Source: Ascidia mentula (Eukaryota > Chordata > Ascidiacea > Phlebobranchia > Ascidiidae). Taken from it: a stretch of DNA of 64,000 bases. A program made the position numbers and the translations under genes. The stretch's first letter is position 1, and every line of letters begins with the position of its first letter. The stretch covers positions 21,330,501 through 21,394,500 of the forward strand of contig OX387200.1 in the NCBI GenBank assembly GCA_947561715.1, written 5' to 3'. Positions 14,676 through 25,162 of the stretch are shown piece by piece. Under the pieces are notes generated by a model, which saw nothing but the letters and a program-made list of their open reading frames with translations, ran no database searches and was not told the origin of the DNA.

Positions 14676-17600
14676 TCATCGCGAGGTGGCGCAGCTGAGT
14701 TTTTTCCAGATGTCCTTTAGAAATTCTTTGTACAAATCTCTGTATATTTTGCTCATTAACCCGTAGATGATGAAGTTCATAGCTGAGTTGGACAAGATCA
14801 GACGAGCAACAACCTGTAAATAACCATGGAGCCAATAAAATGAATTCTGTCATTGGCTTACATATGGCCACTGTTTTGACCAAAGGATCTGATCAGATCG
14901 CCCAAGATAGTCTACAAGAGTCACACCCGAGCTGCACTGATCAGAGGTCGAAACAGTGGTCATCTGTTTGCAGCTTACAGAGAAAAACAAACGCAAATAA
15001 ACATTGATTTCTCTGTGCGTCAGATCCGTGCTTAGTTTTTACAAAGTCGGAAATTGCTTTTATCGTCACTGTGACAAAACCGCTATTAACATTAAATTGG
15101 GGTAAACATGCTTATTAATCAGATGCTTATGTAAGTGACTGATTCTTTTTCCACCCAGTGCTGAGAATCAACAGTTAAATACAAAAAGTTCTGAACAAAC
15201 TTGGAAATGTGATGAGCAACATAAGTGAGCTACTGCTCCTATATAAGTTCCTACCCATACACACAAAGCATGAATAAATGCGACAAAATGATTAACCAAC
15301 TAAAAAACAAAGAAAAGTAACATGGTTAGAAGTTTGTAAATTACTAATGGTTATCAACCATTTATTCATGGTTCTCGGTGGTAGAGATCCCCTACGTATA
15401 TGTGAAGGTTGCCTGGCAAGTTGTGCGCTTGCGCACCAGTGTACCTTGGCCACAATATACCCCGTGAAACCACACTGAGCTCCTGTAGCTCAGTTGGTAG
15501 AGCGTTGGGCCTGGTTAGCCCAGGGTCGTGAATTCAAACCTCACCGGGAGCTTGATTTTTCAAATCTCGCTCCGACTTGTCAGAAAAATGTGGCTGATCC
15601 AGCTAGGCTGCATTGCCTGGACTGCCAAGCCTGCAAACCTCATGGTTAGGAACCAGTAGTAATTTACCACAACATCAATTGTTGGACTAATCCACATTCG
15701 TCGAATGGATCACTTCATTCCTGTTACAAACTTCTATATTCAAACTTACTCTTTTAAACAATGGGTCCACGTCATAGGGTGTGAAAATGATGTAACCGAC
15801 GTAGGGAGTCCAGCTGATGACGAAAACGAGACATGACGTCACGAGAGTTTTGATGAGATTATGTTCACGTTTTGCAAGAATTCTTTCCGAGGCTGTTTGT
15901 TTTGAGGAAGGATTTGAGAGGTTTGAAGAAAGTCGACGAATCTTTCGAATTTTGTCGCCATGTAATTTCACATTTCTACATGAAATACATTCCCAGTTAA
16001 CAATGGTCACATGTTGGGATTTCGATTGTGGGTTGCATGTTGCCAATAAAACTGAACTTCTCAGACTAATGTGACCGTTAGTATTATCAACGTAGAACAA
16101 AAATTTAGAGAGTTTCCATTTTATATCCGATGTTTAAATAAAATATTTTATCACACAAAGTATTTGTTTATATTTTGTTTGTCAATGGAACAAAATAAAA
16201 TATGATGAAAACCAAAAATCTTTTTAATAAAGACATATTTTATAAAGCTCTTTGGGAAACCAAGTGCTCAATTTTAGTTGGTTCTCATTCTGAAATGTTA
16301 TTTATTATGGTGATTTGGAAGGGGGAAAGCCTTACAGCATTTAATAACAAGATAACCCCACTTCCCATGCCATCTGTCAATTGTGTGTCCTAACCTTCAA
16401 ATAACCTTTGTGTCATTATAAGCTTTTCATGCGGCGACTCCTTTATTTCTATTTGTTTTATTTGGGCTTGCGGAGGATGCGCTGACGATAACATGCGTGA
16501 AAGTAGCCTCAACTGATCTGCTGGTACAGATCAATTGTTGTTAACAAAACTACCATGAAGGACTATCATAATTTTAACTTTGTGGCCAAACTACTTTTTA
16601 GCAACTAGTTTCCATTATGGTCACAAACTTACAGCTAAAGTCAACTGCTTTCATTATCTTGATTCCTCCCTTAAAAGGTAAAATTTGGCATGATGGCATG
16701 CTTAACATGATAACTGAAACTGATAACCCTTTCATACAGAGGCCAGCCAAGAAATGACACGTAACCAGAGTCAGTGGGGCATGACGAGTATTGTAATCGA
16801 ATCTTAACATTTACCTGAAGAGAACAGCGTAGAAATAACAGGTAAGGATCATTGGTGTGACGAGACCAAATATCATGATGAGGATTGTGTAATCCCGGGA
16901 TGCGTTGTTGTCAAATGTGCACACCATGATCTTCTCGTCATATCTATGTGTATTGTAATTAAGACTTGATTAAGACTGCGTGCAGAAGTGCGTTTGAAGT
17001 TCGCATGCAGGAAGCTCAAAGGCAATGCAGGAACTCAGAATCAAAACAGTAACGTGATGAATTATATAATAGACGCACCATATACACAGGTGAGCTAAGC
17101 ATTAAACGTATATTTTGATATTGATGTTCATAATATAATGCAGCCACATTGACCATAACGTTTTGGCAGCAAATATTTTCCTTACTTACATCGTGTTGCT
17201 CCAGCCAAGCAGCAATGGTGACGTCACAAAGTGCGACCAAAGCACGATGGTGGCGATCATGACGTAGGAACGTTTCTTGGAGAAAACTTTGTGGAAAGTG
17301 TCTCTCCGCACAACTGCCCAGTACCTGAAAACCGTTTACGGTGGAGTAACAAATAAAATTATAACTTTGCATTCTGACCGTTAAGTACTGTCAGGTTAAT
17401 GAAACAATTGCAGAAGTTTCACTGTCATATCGGTAATCTAGCTTTGGTTGCACACGCTTTCATGGGATTCTCCTTAGGTGTAACTCAATGTAGTGCGATG
17501 AAATTACCGTTGTATTCCCGTGTGTTCTCAGAGAAGGAAATCTTACCTATTTAGCGAAATCACAGCAAGACTTTGTACTGAGACAACGCACGAGGTGCAA

Positions 17601-18170
17601 ATAAAATATCCGGCAGCATCACAGAGAGCATGGGGCAGAACGTTACGTTGTTCCAAAACGTTGGCAATTATCGGTGGAGTCAGAACGCCAGTCACCTAAA
17701 ACACACCAAGATTTTTTCAGTCCATAATTTGTGAGCAAAGTATTTGTCTACTTTGCTGTACGAGTGCCACTCGAACATTGGCAGCAAACTTGGCCCAAAA
17801 CCCCCTGAGGCGAAATAACAAACTATAACAGATTGAAAACCACAGGTGCAAAGGAATATGTTGTCGGTTCAAAAAATCAATTATCATTCTTAGCTCGATT
17901 GCTTTTATGCAACAATTTCATTCATCAATTTATAAATTCACTCACAACAAGATCGGCAAAAGCCAAGTTGATGATGAACAAGTTTCCGTTTTTGTGAATC
18001 TTATTTCCGTGGACAATGGAGCAAATTACCATCAAATTTCCAAACACACCGATGAGCGCGACCAAGATTAAATATACGACATCTATTGCAGTCCCAGCAT
18101 TAATTGTAGAATGGGTCGTAATATTCGTGAAATTCAATGTGCCGTTCTGTATGCCAGGGAGTAGCGGCAT
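14676..18170 (-). CDS. GPCR-B1: melatonin-receptor-like class A GPCR
   Basis: Minus-strand exons 17946-18170, 17547-17695, 17190-17324, 16815-16943, 15750-15975 and 14676-14813 join in frame to 333 codons. The start MPLLPG is conserved in all copies. A 3' splice site 19 bases upstream (18190-18192) points to a spliced or trans-spliced leader. N-glycosylation sequons precede TM1. TM1 has GVFGNLMV, TM2 LAFADLV, TM3 ends SLNRYWAVV, and ECL2 has YDEKIMVCTF, which resembles melatonin receptors. TM6 has SWTPY and TM7 MNFIIYG. The C-tail is short. Exons 2-4 have the same lengths and phases as in GPCR-A. Intron 5 holds a degenerate hammerhead pair and a full-length SINE. It is the member nearest the array edge; only its exons 1-2 and upstream sequence lie inside the duplicated unit. 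The ligand is unknown. Confidence 0.75.
14829..14980. repeat. Inverted hammerhead-like pair, copy c
   Basis: It lies in GPCR-B1 intron 5. The plus-strand half has stem I GCTGCA/TGCAGC, GAAA (14950-14953) and stem III ACAG/CTGT, but stem II is almost deleted and the core reads CTGATCA. The minus-strand half (about 14860-14900) has CTGATCA and AAAA for GAAA. Both halves are broken in the core. GGAGCCAATAAAATG flanks the left side, as in related copies. Confidence 0.55.
15479..15645 (+). mobile_element. tRNA-derived SINE, full-length head
   Basis: It lies in GPCR-B1 intron 5. The first 73 bases fold as a tRNA: acceptor GCTCCTG/CGGGAGC, A box TAGCTCAGTTGGTAGAGC, anticodon stem TGGGC/GCCCA with loop CTGGTTA (GGT, a Thr anticodon), and a degenerate B box GTGAATTCAAACC. 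An unrelated body with GATCCAGCTAGGCTGCATTG follows. A tRNA head with a non-tRNA tail, and a second truncated copy at 11932, identify it as a SINE rather than a tRNA gene. Confidence 0.75.
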
Positions 18171-18779
18171 TTTACGCAACCAAAAACGCCTGCAACAGAA
18201 AAACATTTCTTTCTCGTCAGCAAAAATACCAGCTTTTATTGTTTAATATGCATTGATTTATTGGCATAGATCAGGGGAATGAAAAAATGTATTAAACTGA
18301 AGCATGAAGAGTGTGGTTTAAGGCCCACCAGCCAATGCCAATTTTTGGCTGGCCAGCTTGTAACACTACGGCCCATATCTGGCCGCCGGGTCGGCATTTG
18401 GCCAAGTCTGCTATAGGCTTTATACAGCTGAAGAGCAATTTACAAACTTCACCACATTCAATCCTTGCTGTATTTTGTCACTTTTTAAACTGAACTATTG
18501 ACATCTGTTATAACGATTATCCCTTGCGGTAAAATCAATCCAAAAACGACATAAGATTTACCCTTATGATCAAAGCACTCTGATGATATTAACTTGCATT
18601 TGGTTCTCCGAAGCGCATGTAAGCGAGCAACATAAAAGAAACTTAATAAGAAAAATAAACTTCAACGAATTTCACCAGAAACTCACAGCGGGTTGCAAGC
18701 AAGGTCGGCGCACGTGATTCTTAAACAATTAAAACAACTCAATATGTTAAAAACATTTTGAACACCTAAACCGGCTGAA

Positions 18780-18940
18780 AATAATCACTACTGCTATTTT
18801 TTTTGTGTTTATGCGCTTGATGCAATATTGCTAACATAACCCTGAGGAAGTCTCGCCGGATGGCAGACGAAACGTCGGTTTCAAATAAACACTAGAAACT
18901 TGAGTGCCAGAAGAACAATTCTGATTAATAATCACTACTG
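18780..18940 (+). mobile_element. 133-bp insertion with a 14-bp target-site duplication
   Basis: The direct repeat AATAATCACTACTG occurs at 18780-18793 and 18927-18940. The paralogous site in unit 2 (around 25765-25780) carries it once with nothing between, so it is an empty site. The inserted 18794-18926 contains CTGAGGA-A-hairpin-GAAACGTCGG and then an AATAAAC, a layout common near the ends of retroelements. It arrived after the 7-kb duplication, or was lost cleanly from the other copy. Confidence 0.8.
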
Positions 18941-19802
18941 TTTACACCAGCCACACATATCTGTTCACCCAATCAACTTACACCCGAACAACTGCGTTAT
19001 AATCACTGAGATAAGGAAATGTCCACCGAAGGGCAGCTCCAATCTGACAACCTGTTCAATTTCCTGTTTACAGTAAAACCCTTTGCTATCTTCCAATGCC
19101 TGAAATCACAACGCGAGTCTATACATATGAGATGATTGACGAGAATCGCTTGTGGTTTGATTGGGATGATTTACAATGACTTGACTGACCTTTTCTTCAT
19201 AAGGTCTGGGTTTTCAACATACTTAAACAAATAATTTTTAAAAAAATGCCTGCTTGTGTAAAGGTTGGTAAAGTATTAAACCTTATCCAATATTCATAAC
19301 ATTTACCAAAAAGCAAATTCAAGCCTTCTGTCGCAGTCTGCTGCCCCCACGGGAAATATACGAGAAAATAATTACAAATTATCGTCATCATTAAGTATCC
19401 GCCTTCGCAACAGCAAATTCTACGCCACCATCTTAAGTTGACATGACACATCAGCTGTTTCATTGGGATCAGTTGTATTAACAGCATCAATTTTTTTTAT
19501 TTCTCTAAAGGGTTTATTGCTAAGGATGTAAACATGTTGTTATCTTCGTATTGTCAGAGAAGACTTTTCTAAGGCGGTCGGAAGTCAGAGGTGCCCCCAT
19601 CAGTAGCCATAACAACGTTTGTGTTTCATTTGCTCCCCATTGAATTAAGCAAATTTACTCTACCAGCATTGTTTTTTACTCAAAAGTTAAATATTTTGAT
19701 TGCATTTTTAAAAATTTTGCAGCAATTTGTACACGAGTAAAACCATTTATTTTTGTTTGCGTAATACGTTTTTAGCCTGTGTCGAGTTTTGTGTGTGGGT
19801 AA

Positions 19803-19858
19803 GTTTGTGTGTGTGTAGGTTTGTGTGTGTGTAGGTTTGTGTGTGTGTAGGTTTGTGT
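19803..19858. repeat. GT-rich minisatellite, unit about 16 bp
   Basis: TTTGTGTGTGTGTAGG is repeated about three and a half times. The paralogous site in unit 2 (26967-27006) has about two copies, so copy number changed after the duplication. Confidence 0.85.
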
Positions 19859-20085
19859 TCCCGAATAAGTGGAACTTTAGGTAAAATTTTCGTCACAACA
19901 GTGTAAAAAGGTAAAAGTTATAAAGTTTTGATGCAAATAAATAAAATCCCGTTTGATAAAAAAATCTTTTCAACAGCAAATCAACTTAAATAAACAACGG
20001 CATTATACTGTGGATTGCTGAAAACACAGCAAGTTGACATTACACAGTTTGCAACAAATTAAACGTTTGTTACACATGTAAACAC

Positions 20086-23000
20086 TCATCGCGAGATGGC
20101 GCAACTGAGCTTTTTCCAGATGTCCTTCAGAAATTTTTTGTACAAATCTCTGTATATTTTGCTCATTAACCCGTAGATGATGAAGTTCATCGCCGAGTTG
20201 GACAAGATCAGACGAGCAACAACCTGTAAATAACCATGGAGCCAATAACATAAATTCTGTGAGTTCCTACATATGGCCACTGTTTCGACATAAAAAAGTT
20301 CTCGTCAGATTGTCTGAGATCGTCTACAAGAGTCTTACCCGAGCTGCAGAGATGAGACCTTATCGAAACAGTGGCCATCTGTTTGCATCTCACAGAGAGC
20401 ACCAACTTGTTGTAGCGCAAATAAACACTCTAGTTTCTCATATTAGATATGTACTTAGTTGCCACGAAGTCGACCATAACTTTTCTTCATGCAATCGATT
20501 ACTTCATTTCTGTTGCAAATTTTTATATCCTAACTTACTCTTTTAAACAATGGGTCCACGTCATAGGGTGTGAAAATGATGTAACCGACGTACGGAGTCC
20601 AGCTGATGACGAAAACGAGATATGACGTCACGAGAGTTTTGATGAGATTATGTTCACGTTTTGCAAGAATTCTTTCCGAGGCTGTTTGTTTTGAGGAAGG
20701 ATTTGAGAGGTTTGAAGAAACTCGACGAATTTTTCGAATTTTGTCGCCATGCAGTTTCACATTTCTGCATGAAATACATTCACAGTTAACAATGGTCGCA
20801 TGTTGGGATGGCATTTTGGTTGTGGTAACATCTTCACAATAAAACTGAACTTCTCTCCAGAATGTGTCAAAGTGAAAAGTGTACGTGTCACTTATATCGC
20901 TTATCCTTTTCAATCGAATACAATAATGCATGACATAATACCTTCCTAACAATACACACTCATAGCACTGGCATTAAAACAGGATCAGACCGGTATTAAT
21001 TAGAAAAATGTTTTTTTTTCCCTGTTGGCATTATTTTTTTGAGAAACTGATGATGCCCACAGGGCGAAATATAGATTCCTGATGTTAGTTCTGGGTTTCG
21101 AACTGGTGCTTTTTGTTGTATTATTACGGAAAGAACAGTGAGCACCAGGTCAGCATCTACAGTCTATGATTGAGATCCTTGTTTACCAAAAGTCATCTAA
21201 CTTCCTAACAAAAAACCTATGACACATTTTTTTGAAACTTTCGGGGTAACACGTGTTTGATATGTGCATGACCCAGAAACTAATCGTGGAGTTTGGTCTC
21301 ATTAACAAATGTTACTTATCCTGGATTGAAAACTGCTCACACAAACCTGCATATGTCAATAACAAGGAAACTACGCTTCTATTACCAGTTGTCATTACTC
21401 TATCCTAACCATCAACTTTCATGTCAGAAAATCAGCACTTGCTGCTTAACATGATAACCGAAACCCCATGATGAGGGCGGTCTAGACGTGACACGAAAGC
21501 AAAATCTGAACATGGCATCCTTAACGTGTCAACTACAAATGACAACCCTTTCCTAAAGAGGGAAGCCAAGAAATGACACGTAACCAGAGTCAGTGTAGCA
21601 TGATGAGTGTTATAATCGATTTTCCAACATTTACCTGAAGAGAACAGCATAGAAATAACAGGTGAGGATCATTGGTGTGAAGAGACCAAATATCATGATG
21701 AGGATTGTGTAATCCCGGGATGCGTTGTTGTCAAATGTGCACACCATGATCTTCTCGTCATATCTATATTGTGATTATGATTAGGAATTGTTATAAAATG
21801 CGTGGAAGGAAGCTCCAAAGGCAACGTGGGAAGTCAAAATCGAAACATGGTTACAAAGCGTTATAAATTAAGTGACTAAAAGTGCATTATACTCTGATGA
21901 AGTATACCCCGATGACCTAAGTATACTCTGATGACGTAAGTATACCCCGATGACCTAAGTATAAACCGTTGATCTAAGTACAGAATCCTGAAGGCGAATC
22001 AAGACTTTAACTCAACAATCGCATAATGTTTACTGTAAATTAAATATAGTTTCGTTATACACGCGTAACAACCAAAACATTTTGGCAAATCTTTCCATAC
22101 TTACATTGTGTTACTCCATCCAAAAAGCACTGGTGTCACCAAAAAGTGCGACCAAAGCGCGATGGCGACGATCATGGCGTAGGAACGTTTCTTGGAGAAA
22201 ACTTTGTGGAAGGTGTCTCTCCGTACAACTGCCCAGTATCTGAAAGTGAAAACCGCGTACCGTGGAGGAGATAAGAAAATCATGCGAACTGATACTTTAC
22301 ATTGATTATCCACAATCACATTACGTCCACGTATTAAAGGGTCATTGGAAAAAATGCTAAAAACTTCCATTTCGTTTATTTTACATAGACCCATGCACAT
22401 TAGCAGTAAACTGCATCAGTCATTTACCACTCTATACTGTATTGAAACTACTATTGAGAAAACTTTTTAACTTTCGTAACACATGTTATTACGACATTCT
22501 CCTTGTTTCGTCATGCGCAACTCAATACAATTCGGCAACATCACCAATGCTAAACTGTACTTTTTAGGAAGGAAATCTTACCTATTTAACGAAATAACAG
22601 CCAGACTTTGCACCGACATGACACACATTGTGCAAATAAAATATCCGGCAGCATCACACAGAGCATGGGGCAGAACGTTACGTTGTACCAACAGGTTGGC
22701 AATTATCGGTGGAGTTAGAACCCCAGTCACCTAAAACACAACAAGATTTTTTTCATTCTGCAACCAAATGTGTTTCTACTCTGCCTTCCAAGCTCAACAC
22801 CCACATAGGGAGCAAATTTGATACAAGTGAAGAGCTACAGAGCAATACACTTTATCATAGATTGTTAAACCGTGCGTCGACTTTAATTTTCATAGGCATC
22901 GCTTATGAATTTAAACAAAAAACAATACAAATACATTTTGGGGGCATACTGGCTGTGAATCGTTGTAAGTGAAAAAGTTCGAAAACCACTGCACTATGGC

Positions 23001-23367
23001 CGAGCAACTGGTTGATAATTGCAAGTTCAAGCCAGTATCTTGTCTGCTGAATATATACGTCAGATTAACTTGCAACTACACGATCATTATTACTTCTATT
23101 ACTTTTATCAGTTTTGTGACTTACTAAATTATTTGTACTCACAACAAGATCCGTGACAGCCAAGGTGATGATGAACACGTTTCCGTTTTTGTGAATCTTA
23201 TTTCCGTGGACAATGGAGCAAATTACCATCAAATTTCCAAAACTACCGACGAGCGCAACCAAGATTAGATACACGACATCTATTGCAGTCCCAGCATCAA
23301 TTGGAGAATGGGTCGTAATATTCGTGAAATTTAATGTGCCGTTATGTATGCCAGGGAGTAGCGGCAT
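20086..23367 (-). CDS. GPCR-B2: melatonin-receptor-like class A GPCR
   Basis: Minus-strand exons 23143-23367, 22582-22730, 22105-22239, 21635-21763, 20539-20764 and 20086-20223 join in frame to 333 codons, matching B1 and B3 exon for exon. It keeps GSFGNLMV in TM1, the TM3 Cys, SLNRYWAVV, the ECL2 Cys in MVCTF, SWTPY in TM6 and MNFIIYG in TM7. TM2 reads LAVTDLV (B1 has LAFADLV), and exon 3 ends in VTPVLFGWSNT. It lies wholly within unit 1, so B3 is its duplicate. Intron 3 has a minisatellite, intron 4 a retroelement-like hairpin, and intron 5 an inverted hammerhead pair. The orphan exons at 24535-25162 lie just upstream on the same strand with compatible phase. Confidence 0.75.
20237..20396. 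repeat. Inverted hammerhead-like pair, copy d
   Basis: It lies in GPCR-B2 intron 5. The plus half has the core altered to GAGATGA (20349-20355), GAAA at 20365-20368, stem III ACAG/CTGT, and stem I partly unpaired (GCATCTC replaces GCAGCTC). The minus half (about 20270-20312) keeps CTGACGA and GAAA but has no matching stem I. It is paralogous to copy e at 27385-27541. Confidence 0.6.
21047..21069 (+). other. CTGATGA-hairpin-GAAA motif in a retroelement relic
   Basis: CTGATGA, one extra base, GCCC-ACA-GGGC, then GAAA, in GPCR-B2 intron 4 and antisense to the gene. The paralogous copy is at 28192-28214. It resembles the motifs in the insertions at 18842 and 26612. It has an extra core base and no recognisable stem III, so it is not called a hammerhead. 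Confidence 0.5.
21886..21980. repeat. Intronic minisatellite with TGACGTAA/TGACCTAA units
   Basis: About five imperfect units of 19-20 bp, based on AGTATACCCCGATGACCTA, in GPCR-B2 intron 3. One unit reads TGACGTAA, which matches a CREB/ATF-type site. Unit 2 has a shorter version at 29022-29085 in which two units read TGACGTA. Any regulatory role is speculation. Confidence 0.8.
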
Positions 23368-24534
23368 TTTACATATGAATCAAAACGACTAAAACAGAAA
23401 AGTATTTATCGTCTACCAGCAAAATTAGGCTGCTTTCATTGTCCAATTTACATTGATTTTATGGCTACAGAATAAACCAGAACTTCATGCAGTATCGCCT
23501 AAATACATTAACGAACTTTAACACTTTTAACTTTGCCATTTTATGACATTTGAAACAGAACTAATGACCGCGGTTATGTCGAGCATTCATTATTTTGTTA
23601 CGTTTAAGTCCAAAAACTACATTACCCCTTATGCTGTTGTTTAACGATGTAACTTCATAGGTGCCAGAATTTCTTAAATAAAAGAGGGAACTTGTCTCGG
23701 TTTTACGATAACCCAGTCAGGATGTGCGTGAAATCTTTTTCTGAAGGATGTTTCAATCACATGTTCTTAGGCTCTACAAGTTCGTCGCGTGTCATTCCTG
23801 TTTGTATTCCGTGACAACTCAATGCATTAAAACTTCAACCATGCTTCCAACCAAAACAATGAAAATAAAATTTAATCTTGTCTTGTTTCATTGACAAAAC
23901 TGAAAATAACCTCAAATTGCTTATGTGTAACCACTTCTGCTTTCACACGCCAGCCGTCTGTCGAACCAATCAGCTTTAAACCGAACGACTCCGTTTCAAT
24001 CATGGTGATTAGACAATGCCAATCAAAAGGCAGCATCAGCCTGACAACTTGGTGAATTTCCAGATGAAAGCAACCTTTCACAAAAATATCTTGTTCGTCT
24101 CAGATCACAACGCTGGTATCTTTATGGAATGATTGACAGGAATCGCTTGTGGTTTGATTCGAGTGATTAGAATTGGCTTCGTTTAACCTTTTCTGCATAT
24201 GTTTTGGGTTTTCAACACGATTCAATAAAATAATTTCAAATTAAACCAAGTCCAATGTTAAATTTATAACATTTAGCAAGATGCAAAATGAAGCATTCTA
24301 CCGCAGCCCGCTGCACCCCAGAGAAATTGTATGAGCAAAAAATCAGTCTTTGTAACATTCCGGCTTCGGAACAGCAAACTCTTCGCCAACGCCGTAAAGT
24401 AAAATTACACATAATTTTCGGTAATCTAGCCTTGGTGGCACACGCTTTCATGGGATTCTCCTTAGGTGCAACTCAATGCAGTGCCATAAAATTACCGTTG
24501 TATTCCCGTGTGTTCTCAGAGAAGGAAATCTTAC
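23368..24534. other. Upstream region of GPCR-B2 and duplication junction
   Basis: Its leftmost part is the 5' flank of B2 (minus strand), with a 3' splice site just before the start codon. It is paralogous to 30142-31210. The duplication junction lies at 24418/24419; beyond it the sequence is that of the 17431 region. No coding exon is recognised in 23368-24534. Confidence 0.6.
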
Positions 24535-25162
24535 CTATTTAGCGAAATCACAGCCAGACTTTGTACGGAGACAACGCACGAGGTGCAAATAAAATATCCG
24601 GCAGCATCACAGAGAGCATGGGGCAGAACGTTACGTTGTACCAAAACGTTGGCAATTATCGGTGGAGTTAAAATGCCAGTCACCTAAAACATGCCAAGAT
24701 TTTTTCAGTCCGTAATTTGTGAGCAAAGTATTTGTCTACTTTGCTGTCCAAGTGCCACACGAACATTGGTAGCAAACTTGGCCCAAAACCCCCTGAGGCG
24801 AAATAACAAACTATAACAGCTTGAAAACCACAGGTGCAGAGGAATATGTTGCCAGTTCAATATCAATATCAATGATCATTCTTAGCTCGATTGCTTTTAT
24901 GCAACAATTTCATTCATCAATTTATAAATTCACTCACAACAAGATCGGCAAAAGCCAAGTTGATGATGAACAAGTTTCCGTTTTTGTGAATCTTATTTCC
25001 GTGGACGATGGAGCAAATTACCATCAAATTTCTAAAACTACCGACGAGCGCAACCAAGATTAGATAAACGACATCTATTACAGTCCCAGCATCAATTGAA
25101 GAATGAGTCGTAATATTCGTGAAATTCAATGTGCCATTATGTATGCCAGGGAGTAGCGGCAT
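24535..25162 (-). pseudogene. Orphan GPCR exons 1-2 (duplicate of GPCR-B1 5' end)
   Basis: Exon 1 (24938-25162, 225 nt) and exon 2 (24535-24683, 149 nt) are open and in frame, with intact start codon, donors and acceptors, and the same phases as the B genes. Exons 3-6 are absent: the sequence passes into the B2 upstream region at 24418. The TM1 glycine before the conserved Asn is Arg (GSFRNL in place of GSFGNL). Taken alone it is a truncated gene. Because exon 2 ends in the same phase as the other exon 2 copies, a transcript starting here could skip B2 exons 1-2 and splice to B2 exon 3 at 22239. So it may be a dead fragment or an alternative 5' end; sequence alone does not decide. Confidence 0.75.

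Larger units (their letters stand above)
18171..20085. other. Spacer between GPCR-B1 and GPCR-B2
   Basis: It holds the upstream region of B1 and the 3' flank of B2, both minus-strand genes. It contains a recent insertion (18794-18926) and a GT-rich minisatellite (19803-19858). It is paralogous to 25163-27233. No coding exon is recognised. Confidence 0.6.
17431..24418. repeat. Tandem segmental duplication, unit 1
   Basis: From CGGTAATCTAGC at 17431 the sequence runs parallel to that starting at 24419. It covers exons 2 and 1 of B1, the spacer, and all of B2 with its upstream region, up to ACATAATTTTC at 24409-24419. It is about 6988 bp. Unit 2 (24419-31210) repeats the same order with small indels. 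This unit alone carries the 133-bp insertion at 18794-18926. Confidence 0.9.

Noticed and set aside
15479..15551. Functional tRNA-Thr gene
   Set aside because: The head folds, but the T arm is mismatched and the sequence continues into a repeated non-tRNA body shared with 11932-12072, so it is a SINE.
18842..18874. CTGAGGA-hairpin-GAAA as a true hammerhead
   Set aside because: There is an extra base between the core and stem II, and no stem III or NUH triplet beside it. The repeat family at 36.2 kb meets these tests; this one does not.
24535..25162. A complete fifth GPCR gene
   Set aside because: Only exons 1 and 2 exist; the sequence after 24535 crosses the duplication junction with no exons 3-6 before B2.
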